From JADZAI01 sp964390465 (GTDB taxonomy: Bacteria; Pseudomonadota; Alphaproteobacteria; Micropepsales; Micropepsaceae), in NCBI GenBank assembly GCA_964390465.1, contig CAYMIJ010000005.1, forward strand, positions 62,001-126,000: 64,000 bases of DNA. Reading direction: 5' to 3'. Of this stretch, positions 34,688 to 44,730 are shown piece by piece; position 1 is the first letter of the stretch; every line of letters starts with the position of its first letter. Below the pieces are notes generated by a model, which was not told where the DNA came from, ran no database searches, and saw only the letters and a program-made list of their open reading frames with translations. The translations under genes were made by a program, and so were the position numbers.

Positions 34688-36793
34688 CTATTGTGGCGCG
34701 CCGTCCTGACCAGAGACTTCCTTCAGCAGTTTTTCCAGCTCGGCCTGATCGGCTTCCGACGGCGCATCAGGCGGCGCGGCCTCGCCGACCGGCGCAGTGC
34801 CGTCACTTGCGGCAATGGCGGTATCTTCGCGTTGCCAGTCGTCAACTGCACCGGGTGATGGGGCATTCTCAAGGGCGATCAGTGGGCCGGGAGCACTCTG
34901 GCCTGCGACTGCCGTCATGAACGCCGACCAGACATCGGCCGGCACACTGCCGCCCGTTACATCTTTCATCGAGCCATTATCGTCGTTACCGACCCACACG
35001 CCCGCCACCAGATCACGTGTGTAGCCAATGAACCAGGCATCGCGGAACGCCTGGCCCGTTCCTGTTTTGCCAGCCGCATCGCGATCTGCCAGCCGGGCAC
35101 GTTTGCCAGTGCCGGTCAGCACCGTTTCACGCATCATGAAAGTCATCTCGGCGGCATAAAGCGGCGAAAGCACCTGATACGATTCTGATCCCTGCCGCTC
35201 GTAGAGAACCTTGCCGCCGCGTCCGGTGATGCGCGTGATGCCGTGCGGAATGGCTGCATTGCCGCCATTGGCGAAAGGCGCATAGGCCGACGTCAGTTCC
35301 AGCAGGCTGACCTCGGACGTGCCGAGCGCCAGAGCGGGCTGCGCCATCAAGGGCGAAAGAATACCAAGGCGCTTGGCGGCCGCAGCTGCTTTCTTCGGGC
35401 CGACCTCAACGATCAAGCGCACAGCCGCCGAGTTCAGCGAATGTGCCAGCGCATGGGTGAGCGTGACCTCGCCTTCATACTTTTCCTTGTAGTTGCCGGG
35501 CGTCCAGTTTTTCAACTGAATGGGCGCATCCAGCACCGTGCTGTCGGGCGTGTAGCCCGCTTCCAGCGCCGCCAGAAACACGAAGGGCTTGAAGGCCGAC
35601 CCCGGTGGACGGCGGGCCTGAACCGCGCGATTGAACTGGCTGTCGGCATAGGACCGGCCACCGATCATCACCTTCACGGCGCCGTCATTGCCAAGCGCAA
35701 CAAACGCGCCCTGCCCGATATTCAGCTTGGCACCCTTGGCATCGAGCGCCTGGGTAAGCGCCTGTTCCGCGGCGCGCTGCATGGAAAGATCAAGCGTCGT
35801 TTCAATGACGATGTCACCTTCCGGTGCCCCGCCAAGGAAACCAGGCACCTGTTCCATGATCCAGTCAGCAAAATAGTCTGCACCCGGCGAGGCGCGCGTG
35901 ATCATCACCTGCGGCTGGATACGGTCGGCCTCAGCGCGCTGGGCCTGTGTGATATAGCCCGCTTCAACCATCGCATTCAGCACGACGCCCGCGCGTTCCT
36001 CGGCGGCGTTTGCATCGGTAGAAGGGGAAAAACGCGAGGGCGCTTTCAGAAGACCCGCAAGGATCGCCGCTTCTTTCAGCGTGACCTGCCTTGCGCTCTT
36101 GTTGAAGTAACGTCGCGAAGCCGCCTCAACGCCATAGGTGCCCGCACCGAAGTAAACGCGGTTGAGATAAAGCGTGAGGATTTCATCCTTGGTGAACTTC
36201 ACCTCCAGCCACAAAGCCAGCAGCGCTTCTTCCATCTTGCGTTCAAACGTGCGTTCAGGGCTCAAGAACAGGTTCTTCGCCAGCTGCTGGGTGATGGTCG
36301 AGCCGCCCTGCACGACATGACCCGCTTCGACATTGGCAAACATCGCCCGGGCGAGGCTGAACACATCCAGACCGAAATGGTCATAGAAGCGGCGATCCTC
36401 GATCGCCATCACCGCCTGCGGCAGCCAGGGCGACATTTCAGAAACCGGCACGAGATCACCAATGCCCGCACCGCGCGCCACGATGGTCGCACCCGAGGCG
36501 TCCACCACTTTCACTGACGGCGTGCCCTTCACACCGAAAAGCTGATCGGTCGGCGGCAGGCCGGAGGCATAATAGGTGATGAGCAGGCCGAGCGCGGTGA
36601 TACCCAGCAGACCCGCCATCAGCGTGTATTTGAAAAGCCGCCACCAGCCGAAGCGACGGCGCTGTTTGGGCGGCGGTGGTGGCGGTCGCCCGCGCTGGAC
36701 CGACTTGCGTTGCACGGCCCGGCCAGCAGAGCGCTGGCGCTCAACCCGCCAAGGTGCATCGCCGCGCGGTGTTCCGCGTTGGGACGTTTTCAT
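34688..36793 (-). CDS. Class A penicillin-binding protein (PBP1-type)
   Basis: A 701-residue bifunctional peptidoglycan synthase. There is a basic, proline-rich cytoplasmic tail (RPPPPPPKQRRR), one membrane anchor (LLGITALGLLITYYA), a glycosyltransferase family 51 domain with catalytic Glu in AIEDRRFYDHFG and GGSTITQQLAKN, then the transpeptidase domain with SAFK (SxxK), SLN (SxN) and KTGTGQ. It polymerises and crosslinks peptidoglycan on the outer face of the inner membrane. The frame is open to 36940, but the ATG at 36793 precedes the basic tail and avoids overlap with the divergent gene. It is of PBP1A/PbpC type; the exact symbol is uncertain. Confidence 0.93.
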   Translation of the reverse strand: MKTSQRGTPRGDAPWRVERQRSAGRAVQRKSVQRGRPPPPPPKQRRRFGWWRLFKYTLMAGLLGITALGLLITYYASGLPPTDQLFGVKGTPSVKVVDASGATIVARGAGIGDLVPVSEMSPWLPQAVMAIEDRRFYDHFGLDVFSLARAMFANVEAGHVVQGGSTITQQLAKNLFLSPERTFERKMEEALLALWLEVKFTKDEILTLYLNRVYFGAGTYGVEAASRRYFNKSARQVTLKEAAILAGLLKAPSRFSPSTDANAAEERAGVVLNAMVEAGYITQAQRAEADRIQPQVMITRASPGADYFADWIMEQVPGFLGGAPEGDIVIETTLDLSMQRAAEQALTQALDAKGAKLNIGQGAFVALGNDGAVKVMIGGRSYADSQFNRAVQARRPPGSAFKPFVFLAALEAGYTPDSTVLDAPIQLKNWTPGNYKEKYEGEVTLTHALAHSLNSAAVRLIVEVGPKKAAAAAKRLGILSPLMAQPALALGTSEVSLLELTSAYAPFANGGNAAIPHGITRITGRGGKVLYERQGSESYQVLSPLYAAEMTFMMRETVLTGTGKRARLADRDAAGKTGTGQAFRDAWFIGYTRDLVAGVWVGNDDNGSMKDVTGGSVPADVWSAFMTAVAGQSAPGPLIALENAPSPGAVDDWQREDTAIAASDGTAPVGEAAPPDAPSEADQAELEKLLKEVSGQDGAPQ

Positions 36794-36972
36794 GCCACGA
36801 GACACATGTTGACAGTCGGATTCACCATCTCTGCGTAACGCAATTGGCGTTAATGGCCGCTGAATCACAAGATATGGGGGGCGGACCCGTGCCGTAGTGA
36901 CCGGATCTATGTGGCATGGCGCTTGAAACATGGCTGGCAAGACCGGAACGCCACACAGTCAGGACCGCCGCC

Positions 36973-37383
36973 ATGAAAAAGCTGATTGCCACTGCCGCCC
37001 TCGCCCTGAGCTTCGCAGGTGCCGCCTATGCCGCCGATGGAAAAGGCAAATATGAAGTGCTCGGCCTCGGTGCACAGAGCTGCAGCGAGTACAATGCGAT
37101 CAAGGCCGACGCCGAAAAGGTCGTGGGCATCTGGGTTGAAGGCTATGCCACCGCGCTGAACCAGGCGCTGCCCGGCACGAAGGACGTGACCAAGGGCGCC
37201 AACCAGCAGCAGATCATGGAAAAAGTCAGCGCCGCCTGCGCCGCAAGCCCAGACATGATGATCGCCGATGCCACCCGCAATGTGATGATCGAGATGTCGG
37301 GCCTGAAGGACAAGGCAAGCGTGCGCACCGCCAAGGCCGACGAAAGCGAAGCACCCATCGAGGCCCCGGCCCTGCGCCAGTAA
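36973..37383 (+). CDS. Small exported protein, unknown function
   Basis: A 136-residue protein with a clean signal peptide (MKKLIATAALALSFAGAAYA, cleaved before ADGKG). The mature part has two cysteines (QSCSEY and SAACAAS) spaced as in small helical periplasmic proteins of the HdeA/B or Rap1a type, which is only a resemblance. It is divergent from the penicillin-binding protein gene and followed by a terminator. The ATG at 36973 is fixed by the signal peptide. Confidence 0.75.
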   Translation: MKKLIATAALALSFAGAAYAADGKGKYEVLGLGAQSCSEYNAIKADAEKVVGIWVEGYATALNQALPGTKDVTKGANQQQIMEKVSAACAASPDMMIADATRNVMIEMSGLKDKASVRTAKADESEAPIEAPALRQ

Positions 37384-37437
37384 TCACATCAGAGTTTTCC
37401 GTAGTACCACACCAAGCACCAGTAACCAGTAACGCAG

Positions 37438-37473
37438 CGGGCGGCCGGGGAAACCCAGCCGCCCGTTGTGTTT
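37438..37473 (+). terminator. Terminator between exported protein gene and gyrB
   Basis: An 8-bp stem CGGGCGGC / GCCGCCCG (37438-37445 with 37458-37465) with a 12-base loop that can pair further, followed by TTGTGTTT. It lies 54 bases after the plus-strand stop and 21 bases before the gyrB stop codon, so it may serve both converging genes. Confidence 0.6.
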
Positions 37474-37485
37474 GATGGCGCAGGA

Positions 37486-39906
37486 TCAGGCGTCGACTTC
37501 AGCGGCCAGCGCGTTTTCCTGAATGAACAGACGGCGCGGTTCAACCGCATCGCCCATCAGTTTCACGAACAGATCATCGGCTGTGTCAGCCTGCGCCACT
37601 TTCACTTGCAGCAAAGAGCGGGCGTTTTCATCAAGCGTGGTTTCCCACAGCTGATCGGCGTTCATTTCACCAAGACCCTTGTAACGCTGGACCGTAACAC
37701 CTTTTTCGCCCCAGGCGATGATCGATTCCAGCAGCGCGAGGGGGCCCAAGATTTCTCTTGAGTCCTGACCTTTGCGGAGCGTGCCGCCCCGGCCATAGGC
37801 GTGCTGAAGATCTGCCGTCAGACGGTCGAGCTTGCGGGCATCGGCACTGGCGATCAGCGCGCCATCAATCACCACGGCTTCGGTGACACCGCGCACTTCG
37901 CGCGAAAAGGCAAGGCCACCATCATCCGTCGCCGCGCCTTGCCAACCCTTTTCATATTCATCGGCCAGTGCATCGAGACGACGCGCAATATAGGCGGCGC
38001 TCGTAGATGCTGCGGCTTCGTTTTTCAGCAGTTCAGGGTTCAGCGCCCCGCCTATCGCTGCCTGCTCCAGCACGAAGGCTGGATAGCGATGCGCCAGCAC
38101 ATCAATGGCTGCTTTCGCCTGACGTGCCTTGGCGATGAGTTCGGTCAGTTCCGCGCCCGCGATCTGTTCACCGCCCTTCAGGGTCAGAACCGCGCCTTCG
38201 GCACCCTGTTCCAGCACATACTCATCATAATCGCGCTGGTCTTTCAGATAGCGGAACGACTTGCCGCGCGCGACTTTATAGAGCGGCGGCTGGGCGATGT
38301 AGATATAGCCGCGTTCGATCAGTTCCGGCATCTGACGGTAGAAGAAGGTCAGCAGCAGCGTGCGGATATGGGCGCCGTCGACATCGGCGTCGGTCATGAT
38401 GATGATCTTGTGATAGCGCAGCTTGGCGATATTGAACTCTTCGCGGCCTATGCCAGCCCCAAGCGCCGAGATGAGTGTTGCGATCTGTTCTGAGGACAAC
38501 ATCTTGTCGAAGCGGGCGCGCTCCACGTTCAAAATCTTACCGCGCAGGGGCAAAATCGCCTGATACTGGCTGTCGCGCCCACCTTTCGCGCTGCCGCCCG
38601 CGCTATCACCCTCGACGATGAAGATCTCGCTTTTAGCAGGGTCGCGCTCGCGGCAGTCATGCAGCTTGCCAGGTAGTGAGGCGCTGTCGAAAGCGCCCTT
38701 GCGCCGCGTGAGTTCGCGCGCCTTGCGGGCAGCCTCGCGCGCGGCTGCCGCCTCAACCACTTTGGAAACGATCGCTTTGGCTTCGGCAGGGTTTTCCTCA
38801 AACCATGAGGCCAGCCGCTCTCCTGCCACCTGCTCGACTACGGGACGCACTTCGCTGGAGACGAGCTTGTCCTTTGTCTGGCTGGAGAATTTCGGATCAG
38901 GCACTTTCACCGACAGGACGCAGGTTAACCCCTCGCGCGCGTCATCGCCGGTAAGGTTCACCTTTTCCTTCTTTGCGATGCCGCTGTCATTCGCATAGCC
39001 GTTAACGACGCGCGTGAGCGCCGCGCGGAAACCGGCCAGATGCGTGCCGCCATCACGCTGAGGGATGTTGTTGGTGAAGCAGTGCATGCTTTCGTGATAG
39101 GAGTCGTTCCACCAGAGGGAGAACTCCACCGTGATCCCGTCGCGTTCTGACGTGGCAGTCATCGGCGCCGATATCAGCGGCTTCTTGGTGCGATCGAGAT
39201 AACGCACCATTTCGGCAAGACCGCCTTCATATTGCAGCGATATCTCGCGCTTTTCCACGCCGCGCAGATCAGCAAACGATATCGCCACGCCTGAATTGAG
39301 GAAGGCCAGTTCGCGCAGGCGGTGTTCCAGCGTTTCAAAGCTGAACTCGGTTTTTGTGAAGGTCTGCGATGAAGGCAGGAAGGTGACTTCCGTGCCCTTG
39401 CGGCCCGGCGCATCACCCACAACGACAAGCGGCGCTTCGGCATCACCATGGCGGAAGCGCATGTAGTGTTCCTTGCCGCCGCGCCAGATGCGCAGGTCAA
39501 GCCATTCGCTGAGCGCGTTCACCACCGAAACGCCCACGCCATGCAGGCCGCCAGATACCTTGTAGGAGTTCTGGTCGAACTTACCGCCCGCATGCAGCTG
39601 GGTCATGATGACCTCAGCCGCTGAGACGCCTTCGCCGGTGTGGAGATCGACCGGAATACCACGGCCATTGTCGCGCACGGTACACGAGCCGTCTGCGTTG
39701 AGTGTCACCTCAACCCTGTCGGCAAAACCGCCCAGCGCCTCATCAATGGCGTTGTCGACGACCTCGTAGACCATGTGGTGCAGACCAGTGCCATCATCGG
39801 TATCGCCGATATACATGCCCGGACGTTTGCGCACGGCATCAAGGCCCTTGAGGACCTTGATGGAGCCTGCGTCATAGTCGCTTTCTGGAATGGTCGAATC
39901 GGTCAT
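37486..39906 (-). CDS. gyrB: DNA gyrase subunit B
   Basis: ATPase subunit of DNA gyrase, 806 residues. The GHKL ATPase part has VYEVVDNAIDEALGG and GLHGVGVSVVNALS, and the Toprim part has EGDSAGGSAKGGRD and DADVDGAHIR. It ends with the usual C-terminal QRYKGLGEMN domain. It belongs to the dnaA-dnaN-recF-gyrB cluster, separated from recF here by a gene for an exported or anchored protein of unknown function. Confidence 0.98.
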   Translation of the reverse strand: MTDSTIPESDYDAGSIKVLKGLDAVRKRPGMYIGDTDDGTGLHHMVYEVVDNAIDEALGGFADRVEVTLNADGSCTVRDNGRGIPVDLHTGEGVSAAEVIMTQLHAGGKFDQNSYKVSGGLHGVGVSVVNALSEWLDLRIWRGGKEHYMRFRHGDAEAPLVVVGDAPGRKGTEVTFLPSSQTFTKTEFSFETLEHRLRELAFLNSGVAISFADLRGVEKREISLQYEGGLAEMVRYLDRTKKPLISAPMTATSERDGITVEFSLWWNDSYHESMHCFTNNIPQRDGGTHLAGFRAALTRVVNGYANDSGIAKKEKVNLTGDDAREGLTCVLSVKVPDPKFSSQTKDKLVSSEVRPVVEQVAGERLASWFEENPAEAKAIVSKVVEAAAAREAARKARELTRRKGAFDSASLPGKLHDCRERDPAKSEIFIVEGDSAGGSAKGGRDSQYQAILPLRGKILNVERARFDKMLSSEQIATLISALGAGIGREEFNIAKLRYHKIIIMTDADVDGAHIRTLLLTFFYRQMPELIERGYIYIAQPPLYKVARGKSFRYLKDQRDYDEYVLEQGAEGAVLTLKGGEQIAGAELTELIAKARQAKAAIDVLAHRYPAFVLEQAAIGGALNPELLKNEAAASTSAAYIARRLDALADEYEKGWQGAATDDGGLAFSREVRGVTEAVVIDGALIASADARKLDRLTADLQHAYGRGGTLRKGQDSREILGPLALLESIIAWGEKGVTVQRYKGLGEMNADQLWETTLDENARSLLQVKVAQADTADDLFVKLMGDAVEPRRLFIQENALAAEVDA

Positions 39907-39973
39907 GGAGGTCCATGCAAAAACACCACTTTCATATAGTGTTTTGCTGAGGATTCGTCACGCGAAAGCCGCG

Positions 39974-40768
39974 TCAGCCCCCACCCGGCATGGTGACTGT
40001 GCCAAAGCACTTTTCACGGGGTCCGTGAACGCAGACAAGACCCTGGCCACCCGGAATGGGGCCTGCCTCAACGGCTGGGGAGCCGTCGGGCGAATTGATG
40101 CTGATCTTGCCAGCATCGCCGCTCTTGCTGGGCCCGATGGTGACAAGCGCGTCGCCGCCCTCATTGTTGATCTGAACGATGGCAGGCCCTGATTCTTTCG
40201 CAACGATGCCGCCGGTCCACACACCGCCCGGATTGGCGAGCATGACTACGCCCGCCCCATTGTTATTGTTGCTCGATCCAAAATGGGCGACCACCGTGCC
40301 TGACGGTTCAGAAATGCGCAGGGCAGGATATTTCCCATCCTTCACCCCAAGCGACACCAGATTGACGTCCTCGCCCAGTGTAACGGCCAGTCCGTGAAGT
40401 TGCGCATCGGAGGTCATCGCTACGGCCCTGCCATCACGGATCAAATTGATGACGCTGCCCTCGGGTCTGACGATCATGCCGGCAAGATTCTGGGCGGTAT
40501 TGCGCAGGCCAAGCTGGGTGGAGTCAGCCGAAACGGAAATCAGCGCTTTTGAGTCACCCCCACCGTCCAGGGTCAGCTTCACGCCGCCATCCATCTCCTC
40601 CACCAGCATCAGCACTTTTCCATCACCGCCTTTCACCGAAAAAGGTGCGGTAACGGTATGGCTGTCGGCGGGCGCGGCAGGCGTATTCTGCGCGATCGCC
40701 ATCAAAGGCGCGCCGACAAAGACTCCCAGAACCGCCCCGGCCAATCCACTGATGAATGACTTATCCAT
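39974..40768 (-). CDS. Hypothetical anchored/exported protein between recF and gyrB
   Basis: A 264-residue protein with one N-terminal hydrophobic segment (MDKSFISGLAGAVLGVFVGA..., a signal anchor or signal peptide). The rest has repeated short beta-strand-like units with Gly and Asn (for example LTLDGGGDSKALIS and GSSNNNNGAGVVML), which look like a beta-helix or beta-sandwich. The C-terminus has two cysteines. I do not recognise a family. It stands inside the recF-gyrB interval, which is normally without a gene of this kind. Confidence 0.65.
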   Translation of the reverse strand: MDKSFISGLAGAVLGVFVGAPLMAIAQNTPAAPADSHTVTAPFSVKGGDGKVLMLVEEMDGGVKLTLDGGGDSKALISVSADSTQLGLRNTAQNLAGMIVRPEGSVINLIRDGRAVAMTSDAQLHGLAVTLGEDVNLVSLGVKDGKYPALRISEPSGTVVAHFGSSNNNNGAGVVMLANPGGVWTGGIVAKESGPAIVQINNEGGDALVTIGPSKSGDAGKISINSPDGSPAVEAGPIPGGQGLVCVHGPREKCFGTVTMPGGG

Positions 40769-40833
40769 GGCCAGTCTCCGATTGCTTTGAAACGTCAGAG
40801 TGCCGCGCCCCGCCACCGCCGTCCACTACCGTA

Positions 40834-42009
40834 TCAGGCAGCGACGACCGCTCCCGCCCTGACCGTGAAATGCTGGGCGCGGTTGCCCATTGCGGCAAAC
40901 AGTGCAGCATCGGTGCCGGTCATCCAGGCCTGCGCCCCGATGGCACCAATTTCATCAAAAAGCGCAGCGCGGCGGCGTTCATCAAGATGGGCAGCGATTT
41001 CATCAAGCAACAGCAGGGGAGCAGCGCCATTGTCGGCCCGCGCCTGTGCTCGCGCTGCTGCCAGCGTGAGACCAATCAACAGCGCCTTTTGTTCGCCAGT
41101 TGAACAGTCAGCGGCGGGCCGTCCACGTGCCACATGCGTGACGGCGAGATCAGCCGTGTGCGGGCCAAAGCCGGTGCGCCCACTTTCACAATCCGCACTC
41201 CGCCGCCGCATGAGCGCTTCGCGGAACCGCGCCTCACCGTCGTCACCAGGCATTCGTGTTTCCTCAAAGCGGCCGGTGACTGCGATGGCCGCTTGCGGAA
41301 ACACGCCGGTCAGCGGCGCGAGATCAGCCTTCAGGCGTTCAACCGTGCGGGCCCGCGCATTGGCAAGGGCCAGCCCGGCCGCCGCCATCTGGGCTTCGAT
41401 GGCATCAAGCCAGACGCGCTCACCGCTATCGCGCAGAATCTGCATGCGTTCGCGCATCGCCTTTTCGTAGGCATTGGCCTGCCGACCATGAGATGGCTCA
41501 AAAGCCAATGTCAGCCGGTCCAGAAAACGCCGCCGTCCGCCAGGCGATTCCAGAAACAGCCGGTCCATCTGCGGGGTCAGCCACACCATGCGACAGGTTT
41601 CGGCCAGCGCCGTTGCGGCCGTGGCGGGCGCGCCATTGATGTGCGCCGTCCGCTTCTCGCCGACCCGGCCTTCAGCCCCCAGCTGCAGCCCGGTGCCGAT
41701 GTCGAAAACGCCATCGGGCCCTGCAATTGTCGCGGCCACAGCCCAGGGTGATGCCGGTTGTTCCTCGCCCGGCAGACGGCGCGCCGAGTCGACCAGGGCC
41801 GCACCGCGCAGCCCCCGTCCCGGCGAAAGCAACGAGACCGCTTCCAGAATATTGGTCTTGCCCGCACCATTATCGCCGGTCAGCACCACTGGACGCGCAT
41901 CAAGCCGAAGCGTCAGCCCTTCATAAGACCGAAAGGCGGTCAACATCAGCCGCCGCAGACAATAGGCGGCCGAGGGCTTCGACATGATTTCGGTTTCGGC
42001 GGCGGTCAC
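40834..42009 (-). CDS. recF: DNA replication and repair protein RecF
   Basis: SMC-like ATPase that loads RecA at gaps. The N-terminus has the Walker A motif TGDNGAGKTNILEAVSLLSPG after LRLDARPVVL, and the C-terminus has PLLLLDEIAAHLDERRR (Walker B). The reading frame starts at 42009, 10 bases after dnaN; Met at 41985 (MSKPSAAYC) is another possible start. The length of 391 residues is slightly above average through a Gly/Ala-rich C-terminus. Confidence 0.95.
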   Translation of the reverse strand: MTAAETEIMSKPSAAYCLRRLMLTAFRSYEGLTLRLDARPVVLTGDNGAGKTNILEAVSLLSPGRGLRGAALVDSARRLPGEEQPASPWAVAATIAGPDGVFDIGTGLQLGAEGRVGEKRTAHINGAPATAATALAETCRMVWLTPQMDRLFLESPGGRRRFLDRLTLAFEPSHGRQANAYEKAMRERMQILRDSGERVWLDAIEAQMAAAGLALANARARTVERLKADLAPLTGVFPQAAIAVTGRFEETRMPGDDGEARFREALMRRRSADCESGRTGFGPHTADLAVTHVARGRPAADCSTGEQKALLIGLTLAAARAQARADNGAAPLLLLDEIAAHLDERRRAALFDEIGAIGAQAWMTGTDAALFAAMGNRAQHFTVRAGAVVAA

Positions 42010-42018
42010 CCGCCGCTC

Positions 42019-43146
42019 TTACACCCGCATCGGCATGATGACATAGAGCGTTGCAGCGTCGGCCTTTTCGCCGGCATCGCGCACGATGGTGGGCGAGGCC
42101 GCATCAGCAAACAGGAACTGCGCCTGATCGCCGTTGAGGGCCGCCGCGATGTCCATCAGATAACGGGCATTGAAGCCGACATCGAAGCCATCACCGCTGT
42201 AATCGGCAACCAGTTCTTCGTTTGCACTGCCCTGTTCGGGGTTGATGACATTCAGCGTCACCTTGCCATCTTCCACAGTCATCTTCACGGCGCGGGTGCG
42301 ATCGCTGGCGACAGTTGAAACGCGATCCACGGCTTCCTGAAAGGCCGCGCGGTCCACAAAGAGCGGCTTGTCATTGCCGGTGGGAATGACGCGCTGATAG
42401 TCAGGGAACGTGCCATCGATGAGCTTGGACGTGATGACGGCGTCGCCAAAGGCAAACCGGATTTTGGTATCGCTGACTGCAACCTCGACATCGCCATCGG
42501 CGTCATCCAGCAACTTGCGCACTTCCTGCACGGTTTTGCGCGGGATGATGACGCCGGGCATTGCTTCAGCCCCCTTGGGCGCGGGCAGATCAAACCGCGC
42601 GAGGCGATGGCCATCCGTTGCCACGGCGCGCAGCATCACGCCGTCCTTGCCCTTCGAGGCGTGCAGGTAGATGCCGTTGAGATAGTATCGCGTTTCCTCG
42701 TTCGAAATTGCAAAGCGCGTCTTGTCGATCAGCCGTTTGAAGTCAGAGGCGGGTAGCGCAAAGCTGTGTGGCAGGCTGCCCGCGCTCATGGCCGGAAAAT
42801 CCTCGCGGGGCAAAGCGCCAAGCTGGAAGCGCGAACGTCCCGCCGAAAGCGTGATGCGACCCGTTTCGCCCATCAGCTCGATCTGCACCTGCGCGCCATC
42901 GGGCAGTTTGCGCACAATGTCATAAAGCATGTGCGCTGATGCCGTCGTTGCGCCCGCGCGCGCGACATCAGCAGGCAGAGTCTCGACGATCTCGATGTCG
43001 AGGTCGGTTGCGGTGAGCGACAAGGAGCCTTTGTTCGCTTCGAGCAGAACATTGGCCAGAATGGGAATCGTGTTGCGCCGTTCAACCACGCTCTGCACGT
43101 GGTTCAGCGATTTCAACAGCGCGGCGCGCTCAAGAGTAATCTTCAT
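42019..43146 (-). CDS. dnaN: DNA polymerase III beta subunit (sliding clamp)
   Basis: The 375-residue ring subunit that tethers the replicative polymerase. The start MKITLERAALLKSLNHVQSVVERRNTIP contains the standard N-terminal motif, and the C-terminus ends in VIMPMRV, the usual clamp ending. It lies between dnaA and recF on the same strand with 96 bases to dnaA. Confidence 0.98.
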   Translation of the reverse strand: MKITLERAALLKSLNHVQSVVERRNTIPILANVLLEANKGSLSLTATDLDIEIVETLPADVARAGATTASAHMLYDIVRKLPDGAQVQIELMGETGRITLSAGRSRFQLGALPREDFPAMSAGSLPHSFALPASDFKRLIDKTRFAISNEETRYYLNGIYLHASKGKDGVMLRAVATDGHRLARFDLPAPKGAEAMPGVIIPRKTVQEVRKLLDDADGDVEVAVSDTKIRFAFGDAVITSKLIDGTFPDYQRVIPTGNDKPLFVDRAAFQEAVDRVSTVASDRTRAVKMTVEDGKVTLNVINPEQGSANEELVADYSGDGFDVGFNARYLMDIAAALNGDQAQFLFADAASPTIVRDAGEKADAATLYVIMPMRV

Positions 43147-43242
43147 TGCAGGGCCGGTCCTGAACTGGCGGGCGCCAGACCCCCCGGCGCCGCTTTGGTG
43201 ACTATAGCAAGTTCGGCAGGCATGGAAATCGTCCAGCGCTGC

Positions 43243-44670
43243 CTATTCTTCAAGGATCCGCTGCAGACGGATCAGCTCGTCATCCAGGCTGGAATCGGTG
43301 GAGCGCAATTCCTCGATGCGCTTGACCGCATGGATGACCGTGGTGTGATCGCGCCCGCCAAAGCGGCGGCCAATGTCGGGCAGCGACCGCGTCGTCAGCT
43401 TCTTGGCGAAATACATGGCAACCTGCCGGGGCCGGGCGACCTGGCGGGCGCGACGCGGCGACAGCATGTCGGCCGGGCGCAGATTATAGAACTCGGCTAC
43501 CCGCTTCATGATCTCATCGACCGTGATCTTGCGATCATGGGTGCGCAGGATATCGGCCAGGAACTCGCGGGCGCGGTCCACCGTCACCGGCTCGGATGTC
43601 GCATCCGCCATCAAGGTGAGCTTGTTGAAGGCGCCTTCCAGGTCGCGCACGTTGGAAACGATACGCTGCGCCAGATAACGCAGCACGTCATCGCCGACCT
43701 GCTGGCGCACGCGGTCAGAGGCCGCATGGTCGCGGCGGGCCAGCAGAATGGAAAAGCGCAGTTCAAAGTCTGTGGGGTGGAGATCAGCCTCTAGCCCGCC
43801 GGCAAGCCGTGACTTGATACGCTCGGAGATACCGTCAAGCGCGCGGGGGGAGCGGTCCGCTGTCAGGACCAGCTGCTTGCCCGCGCCGATCAGATCGTTG
43901 AGTGCGTGGAAAAACTCTTCCTGGGTGAACTCCTTGCCCGCCAGAAACTGCACATCGTCGATGAGCAGAACATCGGCGGCGCGCAGCATGTCCTTGAATT
44001 CGATCGTGGACTTTTCACGCAGCGCCCGCATGAACGCATTCATGAAGCGCTCGGATGAAAGATAAACGACCTTGAGATCAGGGCGGCGGCGGCGCACCTC
44101 GTGGCCAATGGCGTGCATGAGATGCGTCTTGCCCAGCCCAGAGCCGCCATAAAGGAACAGTGGGTTGAAGCGCGCCTCGGGCACCTGTTCAGCAACGCCC
44201 AGAGCTGCGTCGTGGGCGAAACGGTTCGGGCGCCCGGCGATGAATTGGGCGAAGGTGTAGCGCGGATTGAGCGGCTGACCGATTGCCATCTCAACCGCGC
44301 TCTCGACCTGTGGCAGGGTCATAGCGGGGGCCGAGGACGCTGCCTGTGCCTCACCAGCTGATGCTGAGACCAGCACACCAGCCGCCGTCACGAAGGTGAC
44401 GCGCGGGCCAGGCTGGCTGAGCTCGCTGGCGATGCGGGCGATCTGCGCGCCGAAATTGTCGCGCACATACTGGCGCAGAAACGCCGTCGGCGCGCCAATC
44501 ACCAACTCATCCGGCCCATCGCTGAGCGCAATGAGTGGGCGGATGAAAAAATCAGCTGTGTTGGCCGGAAGGTCACTACACAGGCGGGTTTTGATCTCGT
44601 CCCAAAGCTTCACCCCGCCTTTGCCGTCCGCGCCGTTCGCGTCCTTCATGGACCGTTTTCTTTCTTTCAT
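43243..44670 (-). CDS. dnaA: Chromosomal replication initiator DnaA
   Basis: Binds DnaA boxes and opens the origin. The AAA+ domain has Walker A LYGGSGLGKTHLMHAIG and Walker B VLLIDDVQFLAGKE. The C-terminal domain IV has the signature GGRDHTTVIHAVKRIE. Length is 475 residues. The annotated start at 44670 (MKERKRSMKD) could instead be the Met at 44649. A rhodanese gene and the candidate origin lie just upstream. Confidence 0.97.
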   Translation of the reverse strand: MKERKRSMKDANGADGKGGVKLWDEIKTRLCSDLPANTADFFIRPLIALSDGPDELVIGAPTAFLRQYVRDNFGAQIARIASELSQPGPRVTFVTAAGVLVSASAGEAQAASSAPAMTLPQVESAVEMAIGQPLNPRYTFAQFIAGRPNRFAHDAALGVAEQVPEARFNPLFLYGGSGLGKTHLMHAIGHEVRRRRPDLKVVYLSSERFMNAFMRALREKSTIEFKDMLRAADVLLIDDVQFLAGKEFTQEEFFHALNDLIGAGKQLVLTADRSPRALDGISERIKSRLAGGLEADLHPTDFELRFSILLARRDHAASDRVRQQVGDDVLRYLAQRIVSNVRDLEGAFNKLTLMADATSEPVTVDRAREFLADILRTHDRKITVDEIMKRVAEFYNLRPADMLSPRRARQVARPRQVAMYFAKKLTTRSLPDIGRRFGGRDHTTVIHAVKRIEELRSTDSSLDDELIRLQRILEE

Positions 44671-44730
44671 GGGGCAGCCCGGCTGCCCGACCCCAACCTA
44701 TTGCGCCGGATAGCACCGGACGCAGCCCCC

